A program made the translations under genes and the position numbers. Of a stretch of DNA of 64,000 nucleotides, positions 53,963 to 63,209 are shown one piece after another (the stretch's first letter is position 1; the number at the start of each line of letters is the position of its first letter). The notes below the pieces were generated by a model. The model ran no database searches and was not told the origin of the DNA. It was given only the letters and a program-made list of their open reading frames with translations. Source of the DNA: Modicisalibacter sp049808615 (GTDB taxonomy: Bacteria > Pseudomonadota > Gammaproteobacteria > Pseudomonadales > Halomonadaceae); NCBI RefSeq assembly GCF_049808615.1, contig NZ_JBNCAN010000023.1:14528-78527 (forward strand), written 5' to 3'.

Positions 53963-53992
53963 GCCGGGTTGTTGCATGCCCGTAGATAAATG

Positions 53993-54020
53993 AAAGGCCT
54001 CCGATAAGTGGAGGCCTTTT
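53993..54020. terminator. Bidirectional rho-independent terminator
   Basis: Stem AAAGGCCTCC / GGAGGCCTTT with a seven-base loop (GATAAGT) and T-tract on both strands, between the convergent second sodC and YheV-like genes. Confidence 0.85.
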
Positions 54021-54035
54021 CGAATATGGGCGTGA

Positions 54036-54281
54036 TCAGCCTTTGGGGTCCAGGATGCGAACGGCCTGCACGTCGCTTTTCTTCTGCTCTTCCCGGGTAC
54101 GGTTGACTCGGGTTTCGAGTTCTTGCGCACTCGCTGGCTGCTCGATCGGCAGTTGTTCGAAGAAGTCGCAGGAGACGCAGTCGCGATAACGAATACCGTT
54201 CTGCTCCCAGGTGCGCACACGATCCATGGCCGCGCAGCGCGGACAGATGGCGCCGGCAATGAAGCGTTTGGGTGTCGACAT
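54036..54281 (-). CDS. yheV: YheV-family putative zinc-ribbon protein
   Basis: 81 residues with two CxxC pairs (ICPRCAAMD and DCVSCDFFE) forming a small zinc ribbon, then a charged helical tail. YheV proteins are a gammaproteobacterial family of unknown function usually downstream of prlC, as here (12-bp gap). Confidence 0.88.
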   Translation of the reverse strand: MSTPKRFIAGAICPRCAAMDRVRTWEQNGIRYRDCVSCDFFEQLPIEQPASAQELETRVNRTREEQKKSDVQAVRILDPKG

Positions 54282-54293
54282 GAATTCTCTCCC

Positions 54294-56345
54294 TCAGGCT
54301 GCACGAATGCCGCTATGGCGTAGCAGGGGCTCGACGCTGGGATCGCGACCGCGAAAGGCGCGAAACAGCTCCGCCGCATCTCGCGAGCCGCCCTGCTCGA
54401 GGATCTCCTGACGGAAGCGTGCGCCGGTATCCCTATCGAAGACGCCGGCTTCCTCGAAGGCGCTGTAAGCATCCGCCGAAAGCACCTCGGCCCACTTGTA
54501 GCTGTAATAGCCTGCCGCATAACCGCCAGCAAAAATATGGCCGAAGCTGGTCTGGAAGCGGTTGAACTCGACCCGGGGCACCACGGAAAGTTTGTCGCGA
54601 ATCTCGTCGAGCAGCGCCTGAACGTCCCCCGCCGTGGGCTCGGCGAACTCGTGATGCAGGCGAAAGTCGAACAGTGAGAATTCGATCTGGCGCAGCATGC
54701 CCATGGCCGACTGGAAGTTCCTCGCGGCCTGCAGCTTGGTGAGCAGGTCATCCGGCAGGCGCTCGCCGGTATCGACATGAGCGGCGATCAAATCGAGCCC
54801 CTCGCGCTCCCAGCAAAAGTTTTCCATGAACTGGCTGGGCAACTCCACCGCGTCCCAGGCCACACCGTTGATGCCCGAGACATCGGCAACGCTTTGTTGG
54901 GTCAGCATGTGGTGCAGACCGTGACCGAACTCGTGGAACAGCGTGGTCACTTCGTCGTGAGTCAGCAGGGCCGGCTTATCGCCTACCGGGCGGGTGAAGT
55001 TGCAGGTCAGGTAGGCCACCGGTAGCTGCAGGCTGCCGTCCTCGCGCTGACGGCGCACGCGGCACTCGTCCATCCAGGCACCGCCGCGCTTGCCCTCGCG
55101 GGCGTAGAGATCGAGATAGAAACCGGCAATCGGTACATCGCTTTCGCGGATCTCGTAAAAGCGCACGTCTGGGTGATAGCGCGGAGCGCTATCATCTTCG
55201 ACGAATCGCACGCCATAGAGCCGCTCGGTGACCTTGAACAGGCCATCGATGACCTTAGGCGTCGGAAAATAGGGGCGTAGCTGCTCCTGAGAAATGGCAT
55301 AGCGGGATTCGCGCAGCTTCTCGCTGGCGTAACCGATATCCCAGGGTTTTAAATCTGCGAGCCCGAGTGTTTCCTGGGCGAAAGCCTCGAGCTCGTTGAA
55401 CTCTTCCTGGGCCTGAGGATGCGCGCGGCGTGCCAGGTCGTCGAGGAAGTCGAGTACCTGGGTCGGTGACTCGGCCATCTTGGTGGCCAGCGAGTAGTCG
55501 GCATAGGTCTCGAAGCCCAGCAGTTGGGCCAGCTCATGACGCAGCGCCAGGATCTCTTCGATGTGCTTGGCGTTATCGTATTCACCCGCATTGGGCCCCT
55601 GATCCGATGCCCGGGTGGCGAAGGCGGTATACACCTCTTGGCGAAGCTCGCGATCGTTGGCGTAGGTCACCACCGGAAAGAAGCTCGGGAAGTCCAGGGT
55701 AATGCGATAGCCCTCGACATTCTTGGGCTCGGCATTGGCCTTGAGGGTGTCTAGCGCACTCTCGGGCAGGCCGTCGAGCATCGAGGCGTCTTCGATATCC
55801 TTGTACCAGGCCTGGGTGGCGTCGAGCACGTTATTGGAAAACTGATTGGACAGCTCCGATAGGCGTGATTGAATTTCACCATAGCGCCGTTTCTGCTCGG
55901 TAGGCAGATCGACGCCGGCGAGACGGAAGTCGCGCAGGGTGTTGTCTATCGAGCGGTGCTGGGCATGATCGAGATCGTTGTAGGCCGAGGAATTCTTGAG
56001 CGCCTGATAGGCTTGGAACAGTCCTTCATGCTGCCCCAACCAGGTGCCGTAATCAGAGAGCATCGCCAGGCAGGATTGGTACGCCTCACGCAGTGCCGGT
56101 GTATTCATGGTGCCGTTCAGATGCGATACCGGCGACCAGGCCTGGGATAGGCGGTCGTTGAGTTCCTCAAGCGGCGCCGCCAGGGTCGACCAGCGCGGGG
56201 ACTCCCGGCTGGCTTTTTTGACCAGCCGGTCGATGGCGTTGCGATTTTCGTCGAGGATCTGCTCGATCGCCGGGACCACATGATCGGGCTGAATATCGCC
56301 GAAGGGCGGCAGAGTATGGCTCTCGAGCAATGGATTGTTGGGCAT
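54294..56345 (-). CDS. prlC: Oligopeptidase A (M3 metallopeptidase)
   Basis: 683 residues, standard length. Zinc motif TLFHEFGHGLHHML (about 467-480) with the downstream Glu in the helix MENFCWERE. It degrades cytoplasmic peptides, including cleaved signal peptides. Forms a likely operon with the YheV-like gene. Confidence 0.95.
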   Translation of the reverse strand: MPNNPLLESHTLPPFGDIQPDHVVPAIEQILDENRNAIDRLVKKASRESPRWSTLAAPLEELNDRLSQAWSPVSHLNGTMNTPALREAYQSCLAMLSDYGTWLGQHEGLFQAYQALKNSSAYNDLDHAQHRSIDNTLRDFRLAGVDLPTEQKRRYGEIQSRLSELSNQFSNNVLDATQAWYKDIEDASMLDGLPESALDTLKANAEPKNVEGYRITLDFPSFFPVVTYANDRELRQEVYTAFATRASDQGPNAGEYDNAKHIEEILALRHELAQLLGFETYADYSLATKMAESPTQVLDFLDDLARRAHPQAQEEFNELEAFAQETLGLADLKPWDIGYASEKLRESRYAISQEQLRPYFPTPKVIDGLFKVTERLYGVRFVEDDSAPRYHPDVRFYEIRESDVPIAGFYLDLYAREGKRGGAWMDECRVRRQREDGSLQLPVAYLTCNFTRPVGDKPALLTHDEVTTLFHEFGHGLHHMLTQQSVADVSGINGVAWDAVELPSQFMENFCWEREGLDLIAAHVDTGERLPDDLLTKLQAARNFQSAMGMLRQIEFSLFDFRLHHEFAEPTAGDVQALLDEIRDKLSVVPRVEFNRFQTSFGHIFAGGYAAGYYSYKWAEVLSADAYSAFEEAGVFDRDTGARFRQEILEQGGSRDAAELFRAFRGRDPSVEPLLRHSGIRAA

Positions 56346-56519
56346 GGACGCAGTTCCTTGTCGCAGGGAAGTGATGGTTCATTTAGATGCGGACGCCGGG
56401 GCCGCGTTTCAATAACGCTCGCAGAAGATTGGCCGCCATGCGCCAGCCTGCTAGGCTTGCGCCTTCGATGTTGGGATGTTCGGTTTCACCAAACATAAAC
56501 ATAAGGCAGGCAGGGGCAC

Positions 56520-57860
56520 ATGGGCGAAACCTTGGAGCGCTGGAGTACACGGCGTGCATTTATTCTAGCGGTAACCGGCGCCGCCGTGGGGCTGGGTAAC
56601 ATCTGGCGCTTCCCCTACATGACGGGTGAAAATGGCGGGGCCGCCTTTTTAGTGCTGTATGTCGCTTTCGTGGTGGCACTCGGCCTGCCGGTCATGATGG
56701 CCGAGATTCTGATCGGGCGCGCGGGGCGGCGCAGTCCCATGCAGGCGCTTGCCCATCTTGCCCGAGAGGCCGGCGCTACCCCGCACTGGCGCTGGCTGGG
56801 ACTGTTTGGCGGGATCACGGTATTTTTCATTCTGTCGTTCTATTCGGTGGTGTCGGGCTGGTCGATCGAGTATCTGATCGATTCGATCAACGGTAATTTT
56901 GCTGGCCGCTCACCCCAGGAGATTGGCGCCAGCTTCGATGCGTTTCTTGCCGATCCACTGCGCATGACCTTCAATCATACTCTGTTTCTATTGCTGACAA
57001 TGTCCGTTGTTGCAGCAGGCATCTCGGGTGGTCTGGAGAAGCTCAACAATCTGCTGATGCCGCTTTTGTATCTATTGTTGTTGATACTCGCCATCTACGC
57101 CACCACGACGGATGGCTTCGGTGTTGCCATGGCCTGGCTGTTTACCCCGGAGCCCTCGGCGATCACCACGTCTGTGGTGTTGAATGCCATGGGTCATGCC
57201 TTTTTCACCTTGGCGCTAGGTGCCTGCGCGCTGATGGCCTACGGCGCTTACATGCCGGAGCATCAGAGCCTGCCGCGCGCCGTGATCGCGGTGGCGCTGC
57301 TAGACATCTCGGTCGCTCTTCTAGCGGGTATCGCTATTTTCTCGGTGGTGTTCTCCCAGGGCATGGATCCGGGCGAAGGCCCAGGGTTGATGTTCGTGAC
57401 GCTCCCCATCGCCTTTGCCCAATTGCCGGGCGGTTCCCTATGGCTGGGTATCTTCTTTCTACTGCTGTTGCTGGCCACCTGGACATCGTCGATCAATCTG
57501 GCCGAGCCGATGGTGGTCACCTTGCAGGATGCGGGACTCAAGCGCGGTTACGCCACTGCGGTGATCGGTGCGCTGGTGTGGGCGGCAGGCATGCTCTCGG
57601 TATTGTCGTTTTCGACCATGGCCGAGGTGTACTGGATCGGCAAGATGAATTTTTTCGACCTGGTGACCACGATCCCTACCGATATCTTCCTGCCGATAGG
57701 CGGTTTGCTGATTGCAATTTTTGCTGCCTGGGTCATGTCCCAGGAGACGGCGCAGCGTGCTCTGGGTATCGACGCCAAGGGGTTTCGCCTCTGGCAAACG
57801 CTCGTGCGCTTCGTTTCGATCCCGTTGGTGGTCGTGGTGTTGGTGTCTGGCCTATTCTGA
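56520..57860 (+). CDS. Sodium-dependent NSS/SNF-family transporter
   Basis: 446 residues, 11-12 TM helices. N-terminal NSS signature GAAVGLGNIWRFPYMTGENG (about 15-34) with the unwound TM1 that binds Na+ and substrate, and VVSGWSIEYL in TM3. It imports an amino acid or similar substrate by Na+ symport; specificity unknown. AGGGG precedes the start. Confidence 0.92.
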   Translation: MGETLERWSTRRAFILAVTGAAVGLGNIWRFPYMTGENGGAAFLVLYVAFVVALGLPVMMAEILIGRAGRRSPMQALAHLAREAGATPHWRWLGLFGGITVFFILSFYSVVSGWSIEYLIDSINGNFAGRSPQEIGASFDAFLADPLRMTFNHTLFLLLTMSVVAAGISGGLEKLNNLLMPLLYLLLLILAIYATTTDGFGVAMAWLFTPEPSAITTSVVLNAMGHAFFTLALGACALMAYGAYMPEHQSLPRAVIAVALLDISVALLAGIAIFSVVFSQGMDPGEGPGLMFVTLPIAFAQLPGGSLWLGIFFLLLLLATWTSSINLAEPMVVTLQDAGLKRGYATAVIGALVWAAGMLSVLSFSTMAEVYWIGKMNFFDLVTTIPTDIFLPIGGLLIAIFAAWVMSQETAQRALGIDAKGFRLWQTLVRFVSIPLVVVVLVSGLF

Positions 57861-57889
57861 AGTCGAATGAGTCATTTAAGGAGTGGAAT

Positions 57890-58432
57890 ATGGCGATTAG
57901 AACCTTTCAGGGGCAGACACCGCAGCTCGGCGAACGGGTGTATGTCGATCCTGCCAGTGTGGTGCTGGGCGATGTTGTATTGGGCGATGATTGCTCGGTA
58001 TGGCCGATGACGGTGGTGCGTGGCGATATGCATCGCATCCGGATCGGCGCGCGAACTAGCGTGCAGGATGGCAGCGTGCTGCATATCACCCATGCCAGCG
58101 ATTTCAATCCCGGTGGCCATCCGCTGACCATCGGCGATGATGTCACCATCGGTCATAAGGCCCTTCTCCATGGTTGCACGCTGGGCAACCGTATCCTGGT
58201 GGGCATGGGGTCCATCATCATGGATGGCGCACTAGTCGAAGACGAGGTGATCATTGCCGCTGGCGCGGTGGTAACGCCAGGCAAGACCCTGGCGAGCGGC
58301 CATGTGTATGCCGGCAATCCCGCCAAGCCCCTGCGCGAGCTCAAAGAGAGTGAGCGAGAGTTCTTTGCGTACACGGCGGGTAATTACGTCAAGCTCAAGG
58401 ACCAATATCTTGCGGATGAACAGCAAGGCTAG
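57890..58432 (+). CDS. Gamma-carbonic anhydrase-like hexapeptide-repeat protein
   Basis: 180 residues from the ATG at 57890 (TAAGGAG upstream). Left-handed beta-helix of hexapeptide repeats; Zn-site histidines lie in LHITHAS, TIGHKALLHGC and neighbouring turns. Family members (YrdA/CaiE-like) either hydrate CO2 or act as acyltransferase-like proteins; activity not certain. It follows the NSS gene by 29 bp. Confidence 0.9.
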   Translation: MAIRTFQGQTPQLGERVYVDPASVVLGDVVLGDDCSVWPMTVVRGDMHRIRIGARTSVQDGSVLHITHASDFNPGGHPLTIGDDVTIGHKALLHGCTLGNRILVGMGSIIMDGALVEDEVIIAAGAVVTPGKTLASGHVYAGNPAKPLRELKESEREFFAYTAGNYVKLKDQYLADEQQG

Positions 58433-58526
58433 GCCTTCCTGCTCTGAGTGTCGCCATCCGGCAACTAATTGTTTTATCAGGCCATAAAGCTCATACTCTG
58501 GTTTTTTATCCAGTGTGAGATTTTTC

Positions 58527-59198
58527 ATGGCCGATTTTCGTACTCATTTAGGTGTCGCCACTGCCGTGGGTACGCTCGTGGGGCTGGGGGGGTGGCAGGT
58601 ATCACTATGGTCACTGGCTGCAGCGGCGCCGCTAGCCGTGCTAATGGCTTTGGGCGGCATTCTCCCTGACATCGATTCCGATAATTCGCACGCCGTTCGT
58701 CTGATCTTCACCCTGTTCGCCACGTTAGCGACTGTGAGTGGTGCGTTATTGTTTCAGGAGCGACTGAGTCCAGGCATATTGTTGATAGCCTGTGGCGCGC
58801 TTTTCCTTGGTATACGCTATGCATTGAGTGCGGTGTTCAAGCACTTTTCTGTCCATCGTGGTATCTGGCATTCCCTGCTCGCGGCCCTCTTGGGAGGCGC
58901 GCTGGTAACAACCGCCAGTTACCAGGTATTTTCGCAGACAGCCTGGATGTCATGGGCCCACGGGCTAGCGCTGGTGATTGGGGCAGTGATTCATTTGCTC
59001 TTGGACGAATGCTATAGCGTTGACCTGGTCGGTGCGCGAGTCAAACGTTCCTTTGGCACGGCCCTCAAGCTCTTCGATTATCATCAGCCGCTCAATTCGC
59101 TGCTCATGCTATTGGTGACGATCGCCCTTATTCCCTGGCTGCCGCCCTGGTCGGCTCTAACGGTGCTTATGTCTCAAGGCATGCAGTTCTGGCCGTAA
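58527..59198 (+). CDS. YdjM/DUF457-like integral membrane metal-dependent hydrolase
   Basis: 223 residues from the ATG at 58527; a GTG at 58515 would add four. Five to six TM helices. Conserved membrane-face motifs ADFRTHLGVATAVG, GGILPDIDSD, HRGIWHSLLAALLGG and HLLLDECYSVD give the His/Asp residues of the LexA-binding YdjM-like family. Function poorly known. Confidence 0.82.
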   Translation: MADFRTHLGVATAVGTLVGLGGWQVSLWSLAAAAPLAVLMALGGILPDIDSDNSHAVRLIFTLFATLATVSGALLFQERLSPGILLIACGALFLGIRYALSAVFKHFSVHRGIWHSLLAALLGGALVTTASYQVFSQTAWMSWAHGLALVIGAVIHLLLDECYSVDLVGARVKRSFGTALKLFDYHQPLNSLLMLLVTIALIPWLPPWSALTVLMSQGMQFWP

Positions 59199-59226
59199 TG
59201 TTCGTTCAAGGCCACTCCTTCTAGGT

Positions 59227-60012
59227 TCAGTCAGGGTGCTCTGGCAACGATCTTGTCCGCCGCAAGGCCCGTTGGTTGCGAGTTTCAGCACGCTCCAACT
59301 CATGCAGTCCTTTTTCGACGAAGACAAGATGCTCGTGGGCACAGGCGCGGGCATCCTCGGCGCGACCGTCAAGAATGGCGTTGAGTAGCGCTCGATGCTG
59401 GTTCATCAGCTGTTCCCGAGAGCCGGGTCTTTCGAATAGATAGGCCAGGTTGGAGACGATGCTTTTCTCCAGCAGATGGAAGATGCCGCGTATGGTATGC
59501 AGTAAAAGAACATTATGGCCGGATTCGGCGATCGCAAGATGGAAAGCGGCATCGGCCTTGGCCTCGCGATGCGGATCGCTTTGCAATGAAGGCTCGGCGT
59601 AGGATGTATCGAGCTCCTCGAAACGACGAACAAGCAAGGCCTTGTCTGCGGAAGTCGCGCGAAGCGCCGCGTAGTAGGCCGAAATACCTTCCAGGGCGTC
59701 ACGGAACTCGAGTAGATCGAGTTGAAACTCCTGGTGACGTGAAAGCATCTCAAGCAGTGGATCATTGTAACCACTCTTGAGTTCTTCACTGATGAAGGTG
59801 CCGCCCCCTTGTCGACTGATGAGTAGGCCCCGGGCCGAAAGCTTCTGAATGGCTTCCCGCAATGATGGCCGCGACACGCCAAAGCGTTCCGCCAGTTCCC
59901 GCTCTGGCGGCAGGCGTTGCCCCGGCGTAAGACTGCCTTCGAGGATCATCGTCTCGAGACGCTCGGTAATGACATCGGCAATGCGCGGTTGCCGGACGGG
60001 TTGGTAGACCAT
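59227..60012 (-). CDS. lldR: FadR-family GntR regulator of lactate genes (LldR)
   Basis: 261 residues. N-terminal winged HTH (GQRLPPERELAERFGVSRPS, about 31-50) and a C-terminal FCD all-helical effector domain. It is divergent from lldEFG with two LldR-like operators in between, so it very likely represses or modulates L-lactate use. Confidence 0.88.
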   Translation of the reverse strand: MVYQPVRQPRIADVITERLETMILEGSLTPGQRLPPERELAERFGVSRPSLREAIQKLSARGLLISRQGGGTFISEELKSGYNDPLLEMLSRHQEFQLDLLEFRDALEGISAYYAALRATSADKALLVRRFEELDTSYAEPSLQSDPHREAKADAAFHLAIAESGHNVLLLHTIRGIFHLLEKSIVSNLAYLFERPGSREQLMNQHRALLNAILDGRAEDARACAHEHLVFVEKGLHELERAETRNQRALRRTRSLPEHPD

Positions 60013-60068
60013 GGGTGATACTCGGGAACTTGGTATAAAAACAGATTAAAGAGTTGTCATTGACCTCA

Positions 60069-60083
60069 ATTGGTAAGACCAAT
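60069..60083. promoter_or_regulatory. LldR operator 1 (lldR-proximal)
   Basis: ATTGGT-AAG-ACCAAT, a perfect palindrome close to the known LldR consensus, 57 bp upstream of the lldR start. Confidence 0.7.
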
Positions 60084-60257
60084 ACTAGCCTTGAAACCTT
60101 GAGTTGCCAATGACTAATGGCGAATATCACGTAATCGGTGCAAGTATTATGCTCCTAAGGCATTCGGCAAAACGAGAGGCGGCTTAGTGCCAAAGGCGGC
60201 GTGATGTGTTTGACGTGCGTAGCGTCTTGCTTCTAAAGTTCGGCAATATTGAATGTT

Positions 60258-60274
60258 AATTGGTTTTACCAATT
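60258..60274. promoter_or_regulatory. LldR operator 2 (lldE-proximal)
   Basis: AATTGGT-TTT-ACCAATT, a perfect 17-bp palindrome. Two distant operators recall the E. coli lld promoter, where LldR loops DNA. Confidence 0.75.
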
Positions 60275-60302
60275 TGACGGAGCCCTCCCGATGGCGATTA
60301 AG

Positions 60303-60322
60303 CCCCGCGTTGCGGCGCGGGG
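60303..60322 (+). terminator. GC-rich leader hairpin before lldE
   Basis: CCCCGCG and CGCGGGG pair around TTGCGG in the untranslated leader. No T-run follows, so it may be an attenuator or simply a stabilising stem. Confidence 0.4.
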
Positions 60323-60349
60323 TTCGGAGGCTAGTTCAGGAAACTCATC

Positions 60350-61105
60350 ATGACATCACTCAAGCTCTATCCACCCAGGCCTGAAAAGGTGTACTTCTTC
60401 GGTACTTGTCTTATCGACATGTTCTACCCCGAGGCCGGACTCGATGCTATTCGCCTATTGGAACGGGAGGGTATCGAGGTCATCTTTCCCGAGGATCAGA
60501 CCTGTTGCGGTCAGCCGGCTTATACCTCGGGCTATCATGATGAAACCCGTGCGGTCGCTAAAGCGCAGTTGAATCTGTTTCCCGAACCCTGGCCGATCAT
60601 CGTGCCCTCCGGGTCCTGCGGGGGCATGATGCGAACGCATTATCCGTCACTCTTTGCCGGCACCGATCAAGAAGTGCAGGCGCGAGAGGTGGCGGATCGT
60701 ATCTTCGAGCTGACCGAGTTCCTGGTGCATGTCTGCCACGTTCAGCTTGGCGACAAGGGCGCGCCGCAACGTGTGGCCATGCACACATCCTGTAGCGCCC
60801 GCCGCGAGATGGGGCTGGCGGAAACAGGGCCGGCGCTTCTCAAGCAGTTGGGTTCGGTAACGCTGGTGGAGCAGGTGCGAGCCAGCGAATGTTGCGGTTT
60901 CGGGGGCACCTTCGCAGTACGCCATCCCGAGGTGTCGGCGGCAATGGTCGACGACAAGTCCAGGGCCATCGAGGCGGCAGATGCCGAGCATTTCGTGACC
61001 TCCGATTGTGGTTGTCTGATGAACATTGCCGGGCGATTCGAACACCAGAAGCGGCCTGTGAAAGGTGAGCATATCGCCAGCTACCTATGGAGGCGCACTT
61101 CGTGA
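60350..61105 (+). CDS. lldE: L-lactate oxidation Fe-S protein LldE/LutA
   Basis: 251 residues with two CCG domains: GTCLIDMFYPEAG with DQTCCGQPAYTSG, and HTSCSARREMGL with RASECCGFGGTFAV. These bind Fe-S/redox centres in the LldEFG (LutABC) complex that oxidises L-lactate to pyruvate at the membrane. AGGAAAC precedes the ATG. Confidence 0.95.
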   Translation: MTSLKLYPPRPEKVYFFGTCLIDMFYPEAGLDAIRLLEREGIEVIFPEDQTCCGQPAYTSGYHDETRAVAKAQLNLFPEPWPIIVPSGSCGGMMRTHYPSLFAGTDQEVQAREVADRIFELTEFLVHVCHVQLGDKGAPQRVAMHTSCSARREMGLAETGPALLKQLGSVTLVEQVRASECCGFGGTFAVRHPEVSAAMVDDKSRAIEAADAEHFVTSDCGCLMNIAGRFEHQKRPVKGEHIASYLWRRTS

Positions 61106-62538
61106 GCGTTCAAACCTATACGCCTCAGGCGTTTCACCGTCAGGCCCATGATGCGCTGGGCAACCCCCAGATTCGCAGCAATTTCCGCAATGCGATGGAT
61201 GGTCTGATGACCAAGCGTCGCGATTCCTTTGGTGACTGGGATGTGGAAGTGCTGCGCGACCTGGGGGCCAATATTCGTTTGCGGGCACTGGCCAAGCTGC
61301 CGGATCTGCTCGAGCAGCTCGAAGCCAATTGTCAGGCCAATGGTATTCAGGTGCACTGGGCGCAGGATGCTGATGAAGCCTGCCGTATCATTCGCGATTT
61401 GTGCGAGGCGCGGGACGCCAAGCGTGTGATCAAGGGCAAGTCGATGGTCTCCGAGGAAATGCATCTCAATGCTTATCTCGAGGAGTCGGGTATCGAGGCG
61501 CTGGAATCGGACCTGGGTGAATATATCGTCCAGCTCAACGAGCAGACGCCATCGCACATCATCATGCCGGCGATTCATCTCAATACCGATGAGATCTCCG
61601 ACATAATGCATAGCAAGACGGGAACCGACAAGACGCGAGACGTCGACTACCTTACCGCTGCGGCGCGTCATCAGTTGCGTGAGCGTTTCATGGCTGCGGA
61701 TGTGGGTCTTTCCGGAGTCAACTTCGCCGTCGCCGAGACCGGAACGCTGTGCCTGGTCGAGAATGAAGGCAATGGGCGCATGACCACCACGGTGCCGCCG
61801 GTGCACATCGCCGTTACCGGTATCGAGAAGGTGGTGGAGCATCTGCGTGACGTGCCACCGTTATATGCGTTGCTGACGCGCTCCGCGACCGGCCAGCACG
61901 TGACGACCTACTTCAACATGATTTCCGGTCCGCGCAAGTCCGGAGAGCACGATGGCCCCAAGGAGGTTCATCTGGTGCTGGTCGATAACGGACGTTCTTC
62001 CATCTACCAGGATGACGAACTGCTCGACACCTTGCGCTGTATTCGTTGCGGTGCCTGCATGAATCACTGTCCGGTCTATACCCGTGTCGGTGGTCATACC
62101 TATGGCACCACTTATCCCGGTCCTATCGGTAGTATCCTCATGCCGCACCTACAGGGGCTCGAGGCGACCAAGGATCTGCCCAGCGCCTCAAGTTTATGCG
62201 GTGCCTGTGGCGAAGTGTGTCCGGTCAGGATTCCGATTCCCGATCTGCTGGTGCGTCTGCGCAAGGAGGCCGTGGGCGAAGGGCGCGGTAATGTCGAAGG
62301 CGCCGGGGTCAAACGCAATCTCAAGGAGGTGCTGGCCTGGAAAGGCTGGCAATGGCTGTCTACTCACCCTGGGGCCTGGCGTGCAAGCGCGAGCATGGCA
62401 GGAAAGTTTCGTGCATTGACACCCTCAAGCCTGGGGCCATGGACGCGCTATCGTATTGCACCCAAGCCTGCCTCTACGTCTCTTCATGCGCTAGTCAAGC
62501 GTCATCAACGCGCTAGTAAGCAAGAGGGCGAAAAGTGA
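61102..62538 (+). CDS. lldF: L-lactate oxidation iron-sulfur protein LldF/LutB
   Basis: 478 residues from GTG at 61102, preceded by GGAGG at 61089-61093 and overlapping the lldE stop; an ATG at 61087 would put this GGAGG inside the coding region. N-terminal LUD domain and ferredoxin-like Cys motifs CIRCGACMNHCPVY (about 312) and LCGACGEVCPV. It carries electrons in the lactate complex. Confidence 0.95.
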   Translation: MSVQTYTPQAFHRQAHDALGNPQIRSNFRNAMDGLMTKRRDSFGDWDVEVLRDLGANIRLRALAKLPDLLEQLEANCQANGIQVHWAQDADEACRIIRDLCEARDAKRVIKGKSMVSEEMHLNAYLEESGIEALESDLGEYIVQLNEQTPSHIIMPAIHLNTDEISDIMHSKTGTDKTRDVDYLTAAARHQLRERFMAADVGLSGVNFAVAETGTLCLVENEGNGRMTTTVPPVHIAVTGIEKVVEHLRDVPPLYALLTRSATGQHVTTYFNMISGPRKSGEHDGPKEVHLVLVDNGRSSIYQDDELLDTLRCIRCGACMNHCPVYTRVGGHTYGTTYPGPIGSILMPHLQGLEATKDLPSASSLCGACGEVCPVRIPIPDLLVRLRKEAVGEGRGNVEGAGVKRNLKEVLAWKGWQWLSTHPGAWRASASMAGKFRALTPSSLGPWTRYRIAPKPASTSLHALVKRHQRASKQEGEK

Positions 62539-63188
62539 GCGCTCGCGACTCAATTCTTAAACGTCTACGTGAACGCACCGACGGTCCTTTGATGGCACCT
62601 GTTTCCGATTTTAGCGTGATGGGTGGACGTAACTGGACGCATGATGAGCGCCTGGCCCATTTCGAGGAAAAAATCACCTCGGTGCATGGTGAGGTGATTC
62701 ATACCGATAAAACGAATTGGACAGATGCCCTAAAGAAGGTGCTCACCGATAAGAACGTCAAACGCTTGGGGATGGGCCGCGAACATCCGGTTGCCGTTGA
62801 GGCGAGGGAGGCGCTGGCCAGAGGTGACATCGAACTGATTGACGTTGACCGCGATATCGAAGACTGGCAGCGGGAGCAGTTCGATATCCTTGAGGCTGGA
62901 TTGACCTCGACTCGTGGGGGTATCGCCGAGACCGGCAGTCTGTGGCTCTGGCCGACATCCGACGAGCCGCGCCGGCTGAGCCTGGTGCCACCACTGCATA
63001 TTGCAGTGCTTGACGCCGATGCCATCGAGGACACCTTCTTCGATGTTATTGCGGCCCACGACTGGGCCGGTAACATGCCGACCAACGCGCTATTGATATC
63101 GGGGCCAAGCAAGACCGCGGATATTGAACAGACGCTGGCTTACGGTGTACATGGCCCACGAGAACTGGTCATACTTATGCGTCACTAG
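62535..63188 (+). CDS. lldG: L-lactate oxidation protein LldG/LutC
   Basis: 217 residues starting with GTG at 62535 (GAGGGCG upstream, four-base overlap with lldF). LUD/YkgG-family core with TSTRGGIAETGSLWLWP and LVPPLHIAVLDADAI. Third component of the lactate-oxidising complex. Confidence 0.94.
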   Translation: MSARDSILKRLRERTDGPLMAPVSDFSVMGGRNWTHDERLAHFEEKITSVHGEVIHTDKTNWTDALKKVLTDKNVKRLGMGREHPVAVEAREALARGDIELIDVDRDIEDWQREQFDILEAGLTSTRGGIAETGSLWLWPTSDEPRRLSLVPPLHIAVLDADAIEDTFFDVIAAHDWAGNMPTNALLISGPSKTADIEQTLAYGVHGPRELVILMRH

Positions 63189-63209
63189 GGGGAGTGGGGA
63201 AGTGTGGTC

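Larger units (their letters stand above)
60013..60349. other. 337-bp divergent control region lldR/lldEFG
   Basis: It contains two palindromes of LldR type (60069-60083 and 60258-60274), about 190 bp apart centre to centre, and a GC-rich hairpin in the lldE leader (60303-60322). No gene is present. Confidence 0.6.
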
